Assembly: GCA_023515745.1 (NCBI GenBank)
Contig: JALECJ010000002.1
Coordinates: forward strand, 124,001-188,000
Direction: 5' to 3'
DNA: 64,000 bases
Source: Amoeboaphelidium protococcarum
Taxonomy: Eukaryota; Aphelidiomycota; Aphelidea
Shown here: piece by piece, positions 1 through 11,953 of the stretch
How the letters are laid out: each line of letters opens with the position of its first letter
Numbering within the stretch: position 1 is the stretch's first letter
The notes under the pieces: generated by a model
Told to the model about the DNA's origin: nothing
What the model saw: the letters and a program-made list of their open reading frames with translations, nothing else
The model's database searches: none
Program-made: the position numbers and the translations under genes

Positions 1-818
1 TCATCAGTATTGAAATGAGATTAAGTAACCAAATTCCAATACACTTCTTGCTTATAGACATCAGGCACACGTTCATTCAGGAAAGTTTAAATTTCATAAA
101 GTCTTGAGATAACGCTGCATTCATTCAATAATGCCCTGTCGGTGCACTAGTACAATTGTACAAGAAGCCATCCAAATGACCAAATATCAGATTAGACGGA
201 ACCTTGTCCAAGAAGAGTTATTTCGGGACTTTCAATATAAGGAGTCGGACGATGCCAAAAATTACGATCACTATTTCTACAAGCAACACCAAAGTCGGAC
301 AATTGTACTCTCAGATCTGCATCGTCATCCACCTGACGATCTTCCACGAGTATATTTTCAGTTTTCACATCATTTTAGACTATATCCTGCACCAATGCTT
401 GTTTGATAGCCAGAGCAACATCATACCCGACTTGTCTGAGACCATTTACTGATAGTGGGCGCGAAGACGCGTAAGCTTGAAGATCACAAGCTAGTAAAGG
501 ATAAACTATGCAACAAACATCAGTTCCGTGATAAAAACTATCCAATATTGATATACATCTACCATTACTTCGCGATCTTGGAGTCATTTTCACTTCAATG
601 CCAGCTACAGGTCCACGAACAAGCGCTTTGATCGCAACATCATTTTAATTTAGTAAATCCCGGGCTTAATAGACATGACCAGCGCCTCCTTCACCAACAA
701 ATTTGATCACCTCGTATCGATCACGCAAAATGGCGCCAATTTATAATACTGGCTTTTCATATGGAAGAGCATTATAGATGGCAATTTATACCCAGCACAA
801 CACAAAGGCAAGGTGCAT
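1..818 (-). CDS. Protein kinase, C-terminus cut by window edge
   Basis: Serine/threonine-type protein kinase catalytic domain, read with TAA/TAG as Gln. The first ATG after an upstream in-frame TGA is at 816-818. Visible in order: glycine loop GEGGAGHVY near residue 45, VAIK with the ATP-binding lysine near residue 65, a catalytic loop VQNDVKTENIL near residue 142 in which HRD has become QND, DFG near residue 171, SPE in place of APE, and DIWSFG in subdomain IX. The catalytic Asp, Lys and Asn are kept. The frame is still open at base 1, so the C-lobe end is outside the window. The subfamily is not clear to me. Loss of the HRD histidine/arginine suggests no activation-loop phosphorylation control. 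The fold is secure; the substrate is unknown. Confidence 0.85.
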
Positions 819-992
819 ATTTAAAGCAATTCTATATCATGAATTGTTATTTAAAGTTGACAGAGTATCTTTGAGTAACCAAAATTTGCGAATCATACAC
901 GCGATTTGAGGGGTTGGCTCCTGTCAAGCATGTGAATATGAAGAATTTAAAGCAAACAAATGTAAACGTTATTCGATCAAATCTTGATATTA

Positions 993-1805
993 TCATTGCC
1001 TTTGGTCAAATCTCTAATCAAATAGAGCGCAAAGACATACAACAAAAGACGCGTCAGCATTAGGATTCACCGTTATATAGTACGTGTCAAGACCAAATAT
1101 TCCACTAGAGAGAAATGCACTCATGTTCTCCCAAGGCCTCTATTTGGTCACTGATGCCAGCATAAACTCATTGCCATTGCGAATATCAAATATCTGAAAA
1201 TCCCTATTCCCAAAGGCGCCCCTCAGCACAAAGTCTGGCTTTTTAGCCTTGCTATCACCCAAGAATATCTCCACCTTCGGAGTCAGTGACCAGATTTTGG
1301 GATTAAACACAAATACTATATTGTTGTCATTCCCAGGGAAGTAAGCTCGATACTTCATATTACAGCTGAAAACATTTCGCTTCAAGCTCAACACAGGCTA
1401 ACCATAAGAGTCAAAAAGAGTCTTAAGACCTTTGCCTGAAAAAGCTTTACTCTCCAGCTTAAACCATAGGCGTCCTAATTGATCATGAACTTGATAATCT
1501 TGACCAGAGAAAGCGCCAGAAATATTCTACATGATGAAGTAGGTTTGCTGTTGCATGCAAAACTTTCCATCCACAATAGGCATCAACAGATTATTTTGCG
1601 GGGCAGCTGTATATTGCGGTGGAAAGTATGGTACATTCTAAGGTTGCTACATCATCGGAAGACCTTACTGGACACCTTGCTATTGCCACTATTGCTAGAC
1701 ATTTCCGCCTATATTTTGATGCTTCTCTGAAATCGCCTACTGAGGAGCGTATTGATTGCTATTAAGATACTGCGGATTCTACTGTTATTGCCCTTTAGCG
1801 TCCAT
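993..1805 (-). CDS. LURP-one-related (tubby C-terminal-like) protein with Gln-rich N-terminus
   Basis: 270 residues, ATG at 1803-1805 following an in-frame TGA, stop TGA at 993-995. The first ~75 residues are very rich in Gln, mostly from TAA/TAG. From about residue 78 the protein follows the LOR (DUF567) pattern: VHDQLGRLWFKLE, the turn DSYGQPVLSLKR, the strand AYFPGNDNNIVFVF, a SLTPKVEIFLGD segment, and a C-terminal helix SFVVCLCALFDQ that in this family packs inside the barrel. LOR proteins are related to phospholipid scramblases and tubby; their biochemical role is poorly known and they often act at membranes. Read with standard stops this gene falls into short pieces, so it is good evidence for the altered code. 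No introns seen. Confidence 0.8.
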
Positions 1806-2018
1806 CAATTTTAGAGTTTGACTTTCTGATGCTTTATTAGTGAGTGAATTGTAATGATCAGACGCGAATCATTCTGATTTCTTAATGTTAAATATAGCTC
1901 CTGGCAACGAGTAGAGATCAGATGATAGAATCACTCAAATGATCTTTGGCATTATCACGCCTAGCTTCGGAAACGCACCAACTACTTACATATTATCTAT
2001 TATGCCTGAAGTAATATA

Positions 2019-2987
2019 TCAACATATATAAGAAATGATGTTTTACTGATTCGTCATCTGCCTTTGATCATCGGTTCGTTAACTAGAGGAAATATCACGC
2101 AGAGTCTCAGCAAGGCAATAGTTGATGCCAAATTCCATATCATACCAATAATTTATAGCTAAACAAAGTTACGAGCGATCATCCGTTTTTTATTCAACCT
2201 AATGATACCACAGAGAAGGTAGATACAGCATTTCACCGGCTTTAACTTCAACTATGTAAGGACGCGGAAATGTAGGCAGTAATTAACTCGAAGCAGAGTT
2301 TAGAATCTTTTGCGTCAGAAGTGAAGGATTAAGGGTAGACCAGCTTGCCTGTTAACCATTATGCTTCAAATGTAAACTGGCGTCATATTGTCCAACGTTG
2401 TATTGATCTTATGTCATAAAATAAGAATCGATCGGAGGAAACAGAGTGAATATTTTACTTCCTTCAAGTACGTAGTAGAAATTCTCGTAATGATCACAGT
2501 GGAGCGATGATATGCTCTGATCACTTCCAATCCATAAGTTTATAGCCTCAGGTGAAGACTCCATCACTTCTGCCACTACAGGAACACTCTCATGTATACA
2601 ATCGCGTATAGCATTAAATTCTGAGTGGATATTATCATTCTGAGACTGAATGTAGGCTACTTTCTGGCCGCGTCTAGATTCCTTGATCATCTCAATAGCT
2701 TCCGAAAACTTGACGCGTGTCTCGTACGGCAGCGCTAGCATCAACTCGTCATTAGGGCCGCTTATTACACAGTCAGCCAGTCCATCTGGAGTCAAGGACA
2801 CAGTACAATGCGTATTTTTGAGCCGGTTAAGCAAGTCGGATAATGCAATTCCAGGCACTAGAGGAGACGCGTTCGATATTACAAATGGATGGTTTTTATA
2901 GATTCGTTTACACAAATTTAACAGAGGCGGCATGGATTCTAATCGCTCAATATCAGAGCCCATAAAATCCCTGTAAGATTCTGACAT
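2019..2987 (-). CDS. JmjC-domain hydroxylase, JMJD7-like
   Basis: 322 residues, close to the ~316 of human JMJD7. It starts at ATG 2985-2987 and stops at TGA 2019-2021. A JmjC double-stranded beta-helix is visible: the metal site HCD at residues 163-165, the strand NFYYVLEGSKIFTLFPP right after it, and the distal histidine in LWYHQV near residue 262. JMJD7 enzymes are Fe(II)/2-oxoglutarate oxygenases that hydroxylate a lysine in DRG-family GTPases. The N-terminal helical region and the proline after the HxD strand fit JMJD7 better than histone demethylases. Several Gln codons in the C-terminal half are TAA/TAG. The 213 bases to the next gene (1806-2018) show nothing recognisable. The oxygenase fold is secure; the JMJD7 assignment is by overall pattern. 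Confidence 0.8.
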
Positions 2988-3170
2988 TTTTATAAACTAC
3001 TACTCAAGCCGGGGCTACGACATTCTTTTACGCTTTATACAACTCAGCTGAAGAACAAAAAAATACTCGTAAAATATGCAAACTAAAGGCAATCTTCATC
3101 ATGTCTGTATTTCAACACATGTTCATCAAAATTCAACTACTCACCTTTACATTTTCATCCCCGAACAAAC

Positions 3171-4616
3171 TCAAGCTTGCAACATCTTAGCATCAGATGA
3201 AGCTTGGAATGGCGATGGTCCCGGACTAACAGGACTTGCAATCTCAGAGAATCCCGCCTTCTTCTTTTTGATGTTAATCAATCTCTACAGGTACCAGATT
3301 AGACCACCAACAAAACCGCAGCAGAATATCATGCCACCCAGACTCGCGCCAACAATCAGAGCGATATTGACAACGCTTGGCTGCTCAACAATAACGATGA
3401 CATTGTCCTCACTGAATGTGATCAGGGCAGCATTAGCGGACGATTGACCGGCCTAATACTGAACTGCAACGTAACCACTAGTCTAGGCAGATGTACTCAA
3501 GACTGGAATAAAACCAATGGCAACACCGCTGTTGATATCAATCTTCTACTCCAAGTTTCCGTTATAATCGAAGCGTGCGATCCAGGAGGAAGTTGCGCTG
3601 TTTCCAATTACCAAGATCTTCTGTCTTGCTTAGTTATGGTACACAGCAGTGGCAGAGTCGTTGCCACTAGAGCCAAACTACGTAGTCCAGGAGGTCTTAT
3701 TGCCATACTAATCAACAGCCATTAGAAATGCCTATTTCCCAGTGTTTGCTGCCTAATTAGGAAATGTACCAGTAGTGCTTCCGACCACGAAAATGGTACC
3801 GTTAGCATGCACTGGATCGAACATAGCATCGTTCACCAAATCGTCTCCAGAAGTACCGAAAGTAGAACCAGATAGATAAGTACCGCCAGGCGTCATGCTA
3901 ACGACATAAACATCCATACCCCCAAATACGGACTGGTCATAGATTACCTTATCAGTTGATCCGATCAGCGCGCTACTACCCAAATTAGCCCTATAATTGA
4001 AGTAAGACTTTGCAGTCACCGATGCATTAAAAGGATTAGCATTAGTCTGAGAGAACGAAATACTATTGCCCAGGACGACTAACTTATTAAATTCAATATT
4101 ATTACCAGAATACTGACCATAAACAGTTTGATCGTTAGCAAGGACGACATCACCCGCATCATCTCCAGCAGAGCCATACTGATAGACACTGTACACAGTG
4201 CCACTAACTTAATCAATGATAGCAAGAAATGCATCGTAACCACCCTACTTTCCACCAACACCGCTTGTATCAACGTTGCCATTCGTACGACCAACTGCAT
4301 AGATCAAGCTAGAAGAAATGTTCAAGTTACGAAATTCAGACTGGGTGCCATTTACACCACCCAAAGTAACAGTCCAGATCAATGCATTATTGCTAGCGTT
4401 GTAACGTTACAATACCGCCCCAGCTCCATTAGTAGTGGAGTTAAAGCGAGAGCCACCCAGATAGTAGCTGCTCACTCTATCAGCTTTGGAGAATAGCAGA
4501 TTAATATTTGATAAGCTGACAGTCGCAGATGCCTCAGTGTTGACCTTGAGATCACCACGCACGATTGGAAGCGCCACCAGCAGAATTGCAGTCAGAGCAG
4601 AAGATAATATTTACAT
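3171..4616 (-). CDS. Secreted/type I membrane protein with beta-propeller-like repeats
   Basis: 481 residues, ATG 4614-4616, TGA 3171-3173. An N-terminal signal peptide is clear (hydrophobic stretch ILSSALTAILLVALPIV). The long outer part repeats blocks such as GSAGDDAGDVVL, GTSGDDLVNDAMF and GSSGNDSATAVY about every 70-80 residues, each followed by a strand pair and a VVG or VIG turn; this looks like SBBP-type beta-propeller blades. Near residues 411-437 there is one transmembrane helix rich in Gly, followed by a basic KKKK stop-transfer signal and a ~40-residue cytosolic tail. The predicted topology is outside-in type I. No enzyme motif is seen; an adhesive or surface role is inference only. 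Confidence 0.75.
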
Positions 4617-4834
4617 GTCGCAAGTTTATAACGTATTCACTTGAGATTAATATATAACAAATTTACAGAAGATTAGAAAGAAAATGATGAAGGTGATGGT
4701 ATAAAAATAAAATCTGGGCGTAAGTGATAGTGATGTGCTATTTATAGACTGCACTCAAGCAGAGATAGAGAAACGATCATCAGCCTTTAGATCTATCGCG
4801 CACAAAGAGGCATAAGATTTCAAATATTAACAGT

Positions 4835-5296
4835 TCACTCAAAATGACCAACACTATTTGCCACTTCATTAACTAAGTCTTAGAGCCATTAATGAGTTGT
4901 AAGTGACTGGCTCTCCTCAGGACCTTTTAGACTGCAGCTTAATAGCAGAGGGAACCTGAGTTCAGAGTGAAAGTTCTTTTACTAGATCTTGATCAACAGC
5001 ATTTCAATAAAGGCCTGCAACAACACTGTACGTGTATCTTCAGGGTCACTTGCTCCGAACAGCAGCTTAACATTACCATTCTGTTCAACTTGCACCTACC
5101 TGGAAAATATAAGGATTAGAACCTGCATTAAAACGCGAAATTAAGAACTTACAAAGTTTCCCAGAGCGTCATATTACGTCAAAGTCAGAATGGTGTAGTT
5201 TTAAAAGCTTTGGTTTAATGTAAACCTAATATTACTGAGCAAAGTGGTGGAAATCACTGCTTATGTAGTGTCTTTGTCAATGATCTCGTTTCCCAT
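4835..5296 (-). CDS. Small two-exon gene, possibly proteasome-assembly-chaperone-3-like
   Basis: Exon 1 is 5153-5296 (48 codons from ATG 5294-5296) and exon 2 is 4835-5095, ending at TGA. The intron at 5096-5152 is 57 nt: it begins GTAAGT, has a possible branch site TTCTAAT, and ends GGTAG. Joining at this site gives GNF-VQVEQNGNVKLLFG without a stop; joining at the earlier CCAG would hit TGA after four codons. The spliced protein is 134 residues. Alternating strands, then KLLFGASDPEDTR and a helix, recall the small PSMG3/Pba3 fold, and the length is close (human PSMG3 about 122). That name is a guess; the exon structure is better supported than the function. Confidence 0.6.
5096..5152 (-). 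other. Spliceosomal intron, 57 nt
   Basis: GTAAGT at the 5' end, TAG at the 3' end, and a CTAAT element about 20 nt upstream of the acceptor. Removing it joins two phase-0 open frames in the small gene at 4835-5296. Confidence 0.6.
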
Positions 5297-5495
5297 TGCA
5301 ATTCTGTATACAATATACAGTGGTAAAAAGTTATCGTAATTTCGCCGTGGATTGTATGAAAATTGAAAAGGGGCGTAAAGTAGACAAAATTTGTGCAATA
5401 TCGATTTTTATGAATAAACTATTCTATGAAATGCAGTTACTATCACACCATAAGCACAAGACATACATTCTGTATACCAACAGTAACGACCACAA

Positions 5496-8400
5496 TCAAG
5501 GCGCTGTGAAACGTCTGATGTGAGAACTGCCAAATGCCTCGGGCGATGTCCCACCAATTCCAGCACTGTCAATCACGGAGATCTGAGCACTCAAAAACTT
5601 CCATGGAACAGCAATGTCCACGAAATTATCTGAACTCACCCCTTTACATGCACTTACATTCAATTTCTTGAGATTGTGAGCGTGATGCGCCAAATGTCTC
5701 ACGCCATCATCAGTTACTTTAGCACAGCCGCGGATCGATAATGCTTACAACTCATTCCAAGAGGTGGCCATCAGTAGGAGTGCTTCATCAGTCACAGCAT
5801 TGCCACAAAATGACGCGTCCAAAATGCGCATTCTCTTACACCTCTCAGTCAGGTACGCCCATGAGACATCAGTCAGCGCACAACAGAAACTAACGTTCAG
5901 AATTTTCAAATTTGGGCATGAAAATGAGATATCTTCCAAAGCAGAGTCACTGAGGAACGAGCAGTCATTCAATAGCAATTCTTACAGCTTTTGATACACC
6001 ATGAGATTTGTCTCAATACCGGAGAATAGAGTAAAACCTTGGTCGGTGATGCCCAGACATCTTTGCAAATTGATTCTGCGTATATTAGGACTCATCTAGG
6101 ACAGGTACACCAGGATGTTGTCAGTAAGAGCTTTACAATACGATAGGTAGAGATCATGCATAGATGTGCAATTGTTGAGTAGCGAAAAGATGCCAGCATC
6201 TGTAATCTTTCTACAACTTGACAAATCTATGCCCTTGAGGAATTTACAACCAATAGACATTGCCATAAGTCCATCATCTGTGACTTCCCAGCAGCCACAC
6301 ATATCTAAAACTTGGAGCTATTTGCAATACTAGCCGATAATCTTCATTCCATTATTGGTGATTTTCCAGCAGTTCTTTATGATCAAAGTCTCCACAGATG
6401 GCCCGACAGATGACAGTATAGTCTCTAGAGCGGCATCGTCAATACTCTTTGCAAAGTCTTGCAAATCAACAGTATTAATAAGATTGTACGAAGTCTAAAT
6501 TATAGATTTCCATTTCTTGGTGACAATGCGGAGATTCCATCTTTACTTAAAACTTAACCATCTGAAAACCTCAGTAAGTATCTGATGATTGGAGCTGAGA
6601 TTATCAGTGTCGCCACCATCATCGTCTAACGACTGGAGGCTTGAGCCAGCAGAAGATGCATTATCATTATCAGCAGTATATGCAGGAGAAAGTACTGACG
6701 CCATTTTTCTGGATGGTAGGATTGATACTGGAGTCTACGGTAAAGTCTATACAGTTTTCTGTTGTGCCATCGTCGCCATCTTCTAGTCGGTCCATACAGC
6801 AATCGATGCACGTCGCCTAGTAGGATCTGAGGCTACTAGATGAGACATTCTTGACGCATAATTTTTCTTTGATGATGCTTGTGCTTGCCTTTACTGGTCA
6901 TTTCCCTACTCAAAATCATCCATCATTTCATCAGAATACTCTGATGACAAATCAGAACTGCTTTACGCTTGGTAGTCTATCTCCTCCTCATTATCTGCGA
7001 CTACTTGCTCTAAACTGAGCGCATTCCTTGTACCACTACGGTCATTTCTGTCGCCTTGCTTTAATGATTCTGCACTTTATCCAGGCGATTGATTGATGTC
7101 TCTGCTTATCAATGACTTTGAACTACCAAGTGGGCTTTATGACACGTTAGCAGATCCCTGTTTGATTGAAGACAGCGACTGAGACCGGGGAGACTAAGAT
7201 GAGGCAGACTATGGAGATATCAGAACTGATTTCAATTCCACCTGAGGAGTTGCCTATCTTGGTATAATGTCTCCAAGCTCGCTGAAGCGACGAGAACTTG
7301 AGATAGAATTAGCAAAAGATCCAGCACCACCAAAACCAATGGTAGACTCATTGAGGCGTGCCGTGAACAGACCAGCAACAGCCGCAGATGACTAAGATGA
7401 TGAGAATGAGCTAGCAGTAGAAGCGCGCCGCATCTCTGCCGATAAATGCTGCTCAAAGGCTCGTTACATCGTTGACAATTACTAAGATTCGGCTGACATA
7501 CTTCGTGAATGTTATGCAGCAGCTTCTTAGAGGCCTTACGGATACCTACCAGGTGTTAGCGAGGTATTCTAAGTCATCAGTTTCATCTCACCTGGCGACT
7601 GCTGCTAATTCATCTACAAATAATCACTAGATGCACCAAGGGATACACCGGGAGAGACAGCACCGTCTAAATGCATTCTACTAAGTGCCAAGAAACTCTT
7701 CTTCCTAACCATAGGATTCAAATCAGATGATGGTCTATTAATCAATTCATCCCAATGCTTGACGCGTTCATACGCATTGCAAAGCTTTTCACGGAGTTCT
7801 GGATGCTTCGCCTAAATCTACTTAACTTCGACCGCACTCAGCTTGTAACAAGTGAGACTGTCAGACAGCACTAAAGCAGTAGAGTAGTAGCTCTCTTTTT
7901 CAACTATACTCGCGATACCAACCTGAATTACTGCATTCTCCTCTCCAAAGAAACAACCGTCAGTCATATTAAGATAGATGTGATCTCTTTCATGCCTCAT
8001 CAGACACACTTGGCCACTTTTCACCACATACAGGCAATAGTCTTTGTCAAGGGCCTGATCTTGAGTGTAAACACAATCACCTTTTGATAAAGTATGTAAT
8101 TCAGCAGTGTTAACCAGTACATCTTATATCCAGTCCAATGGAACTTGATGTTATTCTCCAGCATCACAAGACAGAGTGGCTTTATTAAGACTATCAAATA
8201 ATGAAGTCTTGATCTTCTTCTGCTACATCAAAGAATTATAACGTCTCTCAGCTTCAAATCTCAAGTCATCAGCAAACTCAGTGTACTTGTTAACTATTTA
8301 CAGAAACTCTTATTGTGTCAACACGGCCAGCATACATCTTGACTTGGCCACCACATTGGCCGTGCGGGGAATATCGAACAAGACTCCAATCTCTCCTACA

Positions 8401-9062
8401 AAAGTACCTGGTCCTAGATCAGCGTACACCATCTCATTATCCTTGGACAAGACTGTAACAACACCGCGAGCAACCAGAAATAACGCTTTACCAATATCTC
8501 CTTCTCGAATTATGACATCTCCAACTTGGTAATTGCGGATTCGCATCTTGGCAGCTATTGAGTCTATGAATTACTACTGAGCCGCAGAGTCATTACCATC
8601 GCGGGATATAGATGCAAATAGACTATTCTATTTCAGGAGAGATGCAAAATCCAATACGCCACCACCACTAGCATTGAAAGAAGATGAAATGGGCGACAAT
8701 GCAAAGGCACCATGTTGCTACTGTTACAAGGGAGACAATGCAGCATTATCGAAACTAGAGCGTAGGTAATTGGCCGGTGAATTTGGTACAGACTATGATG
8801 TGTCCAACATTGCCAACTTTACACCGCTAAACTGATTATTCACAACTGCTCCGTGTTAAAAGATTGTCGGAGCTGAATAATCTGCTTCAGACTGACTGTG
8901 GGTCAACTTGCTTCTCACCTGCAGTGCCTCAGACTAAGCGATATACATATTTTCCACACTGTCTTAATCCTCCATTTTTACATTCAATTTCTGGCCATTT
9001 AGGCTATCTGGTAGATGTTCATTCTTTTCAGGTAGACCGCCTTTATTAGAGTCTCCATGCAT
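5496..9062 (-). CDS. Tandem cyclic-nucleotide-binding domains fused to F-box and leucine-rich repeats
   Basis: One continuous TGA-free frame of 1,188 residues (ATG 9060-9062, TGA 5496-5498; three in-frame TGA codons lie just upstream). Residues 1-165 are low complexity. CNBD1 spans about 165-260 and has an intact phosphate-binding cassette, FVGEIGVLFDIPRTA, with Glu near 224 and Arg near 233. CNBD2 spans about 322-410 and has FFGEENAV, but an insertion and YSTA where the Arg should be. A ~400-residue Ser/Gln-rich linker follows. The F-box is at about 822-865 (LSSNHQILTEVFRWLSFKQR). At least nine RNI/AMN1-type LRRs then run to the C-terminus, for example KVTDDGVRHLAHHAHNLKKL. F-box/LRR proteins are Skp1-Cul1 ubiquitin-ligase adaptors; here cyclic nucleotide could gate substrate binding (inference). 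I recall similar fusions in some fungi, unverified. Confidence 0.85.
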
Positions 9063-9679
9063 TTCGCAAAAATTGTAATATTTATGGGCGATTAGATATT
9101 ATTGACAGGCTGATGTGTATCAATTTAATAAATAGAGTCAACTTGTGGTGGATCAGCCTACTAGAATCTATAATAATTCACACTAAATATAACCTGATGA
9201 GTTGGTGTTGCGAAGATGGTTCCCATTGTTTCAACTTGACAACCGATTGGTGGAAGTGACGCGTGAAGATCAACCAGTAATTGTTACTATAGCATTTTGC
9301 TCGATGATCAATCATGCAGTACAACCATGTATGTAATTTTCTAAAGATGGCAAATTATAGTTCTATGATACGCATTGATTAGCTTATCAAGTGTATTAAT
9401 TGAGAGTCGCGACGACTAATAAGCAGCAGCATTAAAGATAGAAGATTTGCCTTGTAGCAATTTCTACGGACTATGAAACATCTGCCCCCTATTAAATAGA
9501 ACGTTGTTCTAATTGGCATATCTAAGATCAAGTCATCCTATATCAGATACAACTATTCATCAAGTGTCTTAAAGTCAGTCATGCGAAGTCGTATAAAAAC
9601 GCAAGTCTATCAAGTATAAACTATTTCAGAATAATCAAAACACAAAGCATTTCACTTCACAATTAATCAATAAGTCTTA
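9063..9679 (-). other. Gap with overlapping open frames, possible unresolved gene
   Basis: No gene can be fixed here. On the minus strand one frame runs from ATG 9580-9582 to TGA 9178-9180 (134 codons). A second frame at about 9315-9540 and a third at 9120-9310 contain TAG/TAA codons in positions that read naturally as Gln (for example FNAAAYQSSRLSINTL, then LPPIGCQVETMG). The pieces look like parts of one protein broken by indels or by introns I cannot place. I do not recognise the family. Confidence 0.3.
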
Positions 9680-11953
9680 TCAGATTAAAGAATCATTATT
9701 CACGCTTGGACGCTGCTACTACTGGCCCATACCGTTACCTTGCGCTTAACCAAATGGATTGTTGTAGTTTGACTGTTAAGGTTGTTATTACCACTGTCGC
9801 TGATTATTAGGCGCAGTGAACATTTACGCGTTTTAATTCTACTAACCGCCAAACTAAGTCATTCCAAATTACTATTACAATTGTGGCCCACCAGGAAAGC
9901 CGCCGGGAAAGCCTGGATTGTTAACAGCAATATAATTAGGTCCCTACTGTCCAAACTATCCACCTTATTACGGATTTAACGCAGATCCACTTCCATTATA
10001 TAACTATTATTACTACGGTTGAGATTAATACTATGATCCCATCATTGGCATAGACGCAGAAAATGGAGCTTGCGGTCTCATTTGGCCAGGAGCCGACATA
10101 CTTGGCTGAATCATCTAACCACCATACTACGGGCCACCTTGGGTAAACATGGATGAAGACTGTCTGCTCATCTGCTAAGATTACTAGAATTATAGCTGCT
10201 GATTCTACGACATGTTCGGTAAATAAGAATTGCTACTCGATCCTCTTTCCATCATCTAAGATTACTAAGGATATTGTTGATTCTGCATCGCCATCATTTG
10301 AGGAGCAGAATATGATCCTTGCTGTACAGATTGATTGCCAGAGAGTGGATATCTTCCAAAATTGGGATTACCTTATGTAGGAAGTGGACCGACAGTTGAA
10401 GATGCAAAACTGGCAGAACTTTGCTGTTATTACAACTAAAAGTTGGTCAACTAATTATTACTGCCACTACTTTAAATTGCAACAGCACCTTATGGAGCAC
10501 CAAACAAATCTTATAGTTCATTGATACGACCAACAGGAGCTATAGCTTACTATGGATTACGAATCGCTACCGCACGGCCATCTTGCATCATTTACTACGA
10601 CTGTTACGGTTAATATTATTATTATTATTATTGCGGCTACTAATTATTAGGTGAAAATCCAAATAGATCAGTAGATTGATTTCTAGATATACCCGCATTG
10701 ACTGCACCACTCGACTAAAGCTACTAAGACGGAGATGGAGATAAGCCATTAGGAGCAGCAATAGCAAATAAATCAACTTCAGGCTGAGCATTGGATTATT
10801 ACTGAGCACTATTCTTAGAGATAACATTATTACCGGCATTCGCTGAAAACACATCAACAATTCCAGATCGACTCTTGGTCAACTATTAATCACTAGACTT
10901 GTTACCCTTGCTAGCGGAATTCTACTTCTACATTCTATCCAATCTATTCTGCTCAAAATCTGGTGATGTTATATACTCACGCAGAGTCTTAGCCAAGGAG
11001 AGTGGAGCATGAGTAATGTCAGGCACTTGACCAATTTGAATCCTCTTTGCCACACTGAACCATTCCAGGCAAGCCTCGGTAAGAGTGGCAAACTTTTCAT
11101 AAATCTCCAGAGCACTGACAGCATCCGCCTTTTCCAAGGTGAAGAACTATTTCAACAATTCGACAACAGCCTCATTCAGCAGCACGAAAAGCACAGTCAA
11201 ATCTGCAGTCATCAACTTGAAAGCCTCATCGGTAATCTCATTATTTATAGAGTCAGTGTAAGGCTTAGCTGTAGTTAGAGACTCCAAAACTCTAAGCAAA
11301 TCTTATATAGCCTTCTTGTTATCCGGAAACTTTCTATCAACAAGAGAATTCGGCTTACTACTTGCCTAATTCTAACCACCACTACTTCTACTGGTACTTC
11401 CACCACCGCCATAAGCATCCTAAGAGCTATAACTTCGGTTATGTCCATACTCAACATCGTTCTACCGCAGATAATCCTTGCCTAAATCTCTAGCAGCAGC
11501 CACCCGCTCCTCCAAATAGGCAGCGTAACCTTTCAAATTCCTAGACTGCTCCATTCCCTGTCCACCACTGGCATTATCTCTGAATCCACTCAAGTTGAGT
11601 ATACCCAGACTGTCTCTGGTCAGATAGGCCAGAACTTTCTAACTATTTCCATCACGCAGAAAGTAATGGATACACAACAAACTCTTGAAGGCCACAATCC
11701 AATTCTTCTCACCTTTAATACGCTAGTCCAGAATCTTGAATAACTGAGCAATATTAGTACTAGAATCATAGGTACAAGACAGCATAACAGCAACATGCTT
11801 CTACTTGGGCACCACCAGGTCTCGATTCGTAGCCTTGACAAGGGAACGTTCCACATCAGTGAAGAATACAGATGCCAGCTAAGCCTTCTCCTTCAAAGCA
11901 CCGAACACTTCATTTGCCGCAATAGAGACATTATTTGTAGTTTAATACGACAT
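9680..11953 (-). CDS. AP180/CALM clathrin assembly protein (ANTH domain)
   Basis: 757 residues, ATG 11951-11953, TGA 9680-9682. The N-terminal ANTH domain (residues ~1-290) holds the phosphoinositide motif K(x9)KxKH as KATNRDLVVPKQKH, followed by LSCTYDS and the conserved KVLAYLTRDSLGILNLSGF. The second half has LEWFSVAKRIQIG and LAKTLREYI, which place it with yeast Yap1801/1802 and CALM. AP180 binds PI(4,5)P2, recruits clathrin and sorts SNAREs at endocytic pits. The C-terminal ~420 residues are Gln/Asn/Pro-rich, with NPFG near the C-terminus (EH-domain ligand), DLFG and DLFGA (AP-2/clathrin-type). Long Gln runs are written largely with TAA and TAG. It lies tail-to-head behind the F-box gene and head-to-head with the thioesterase gene. 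Confidence 0.93.
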
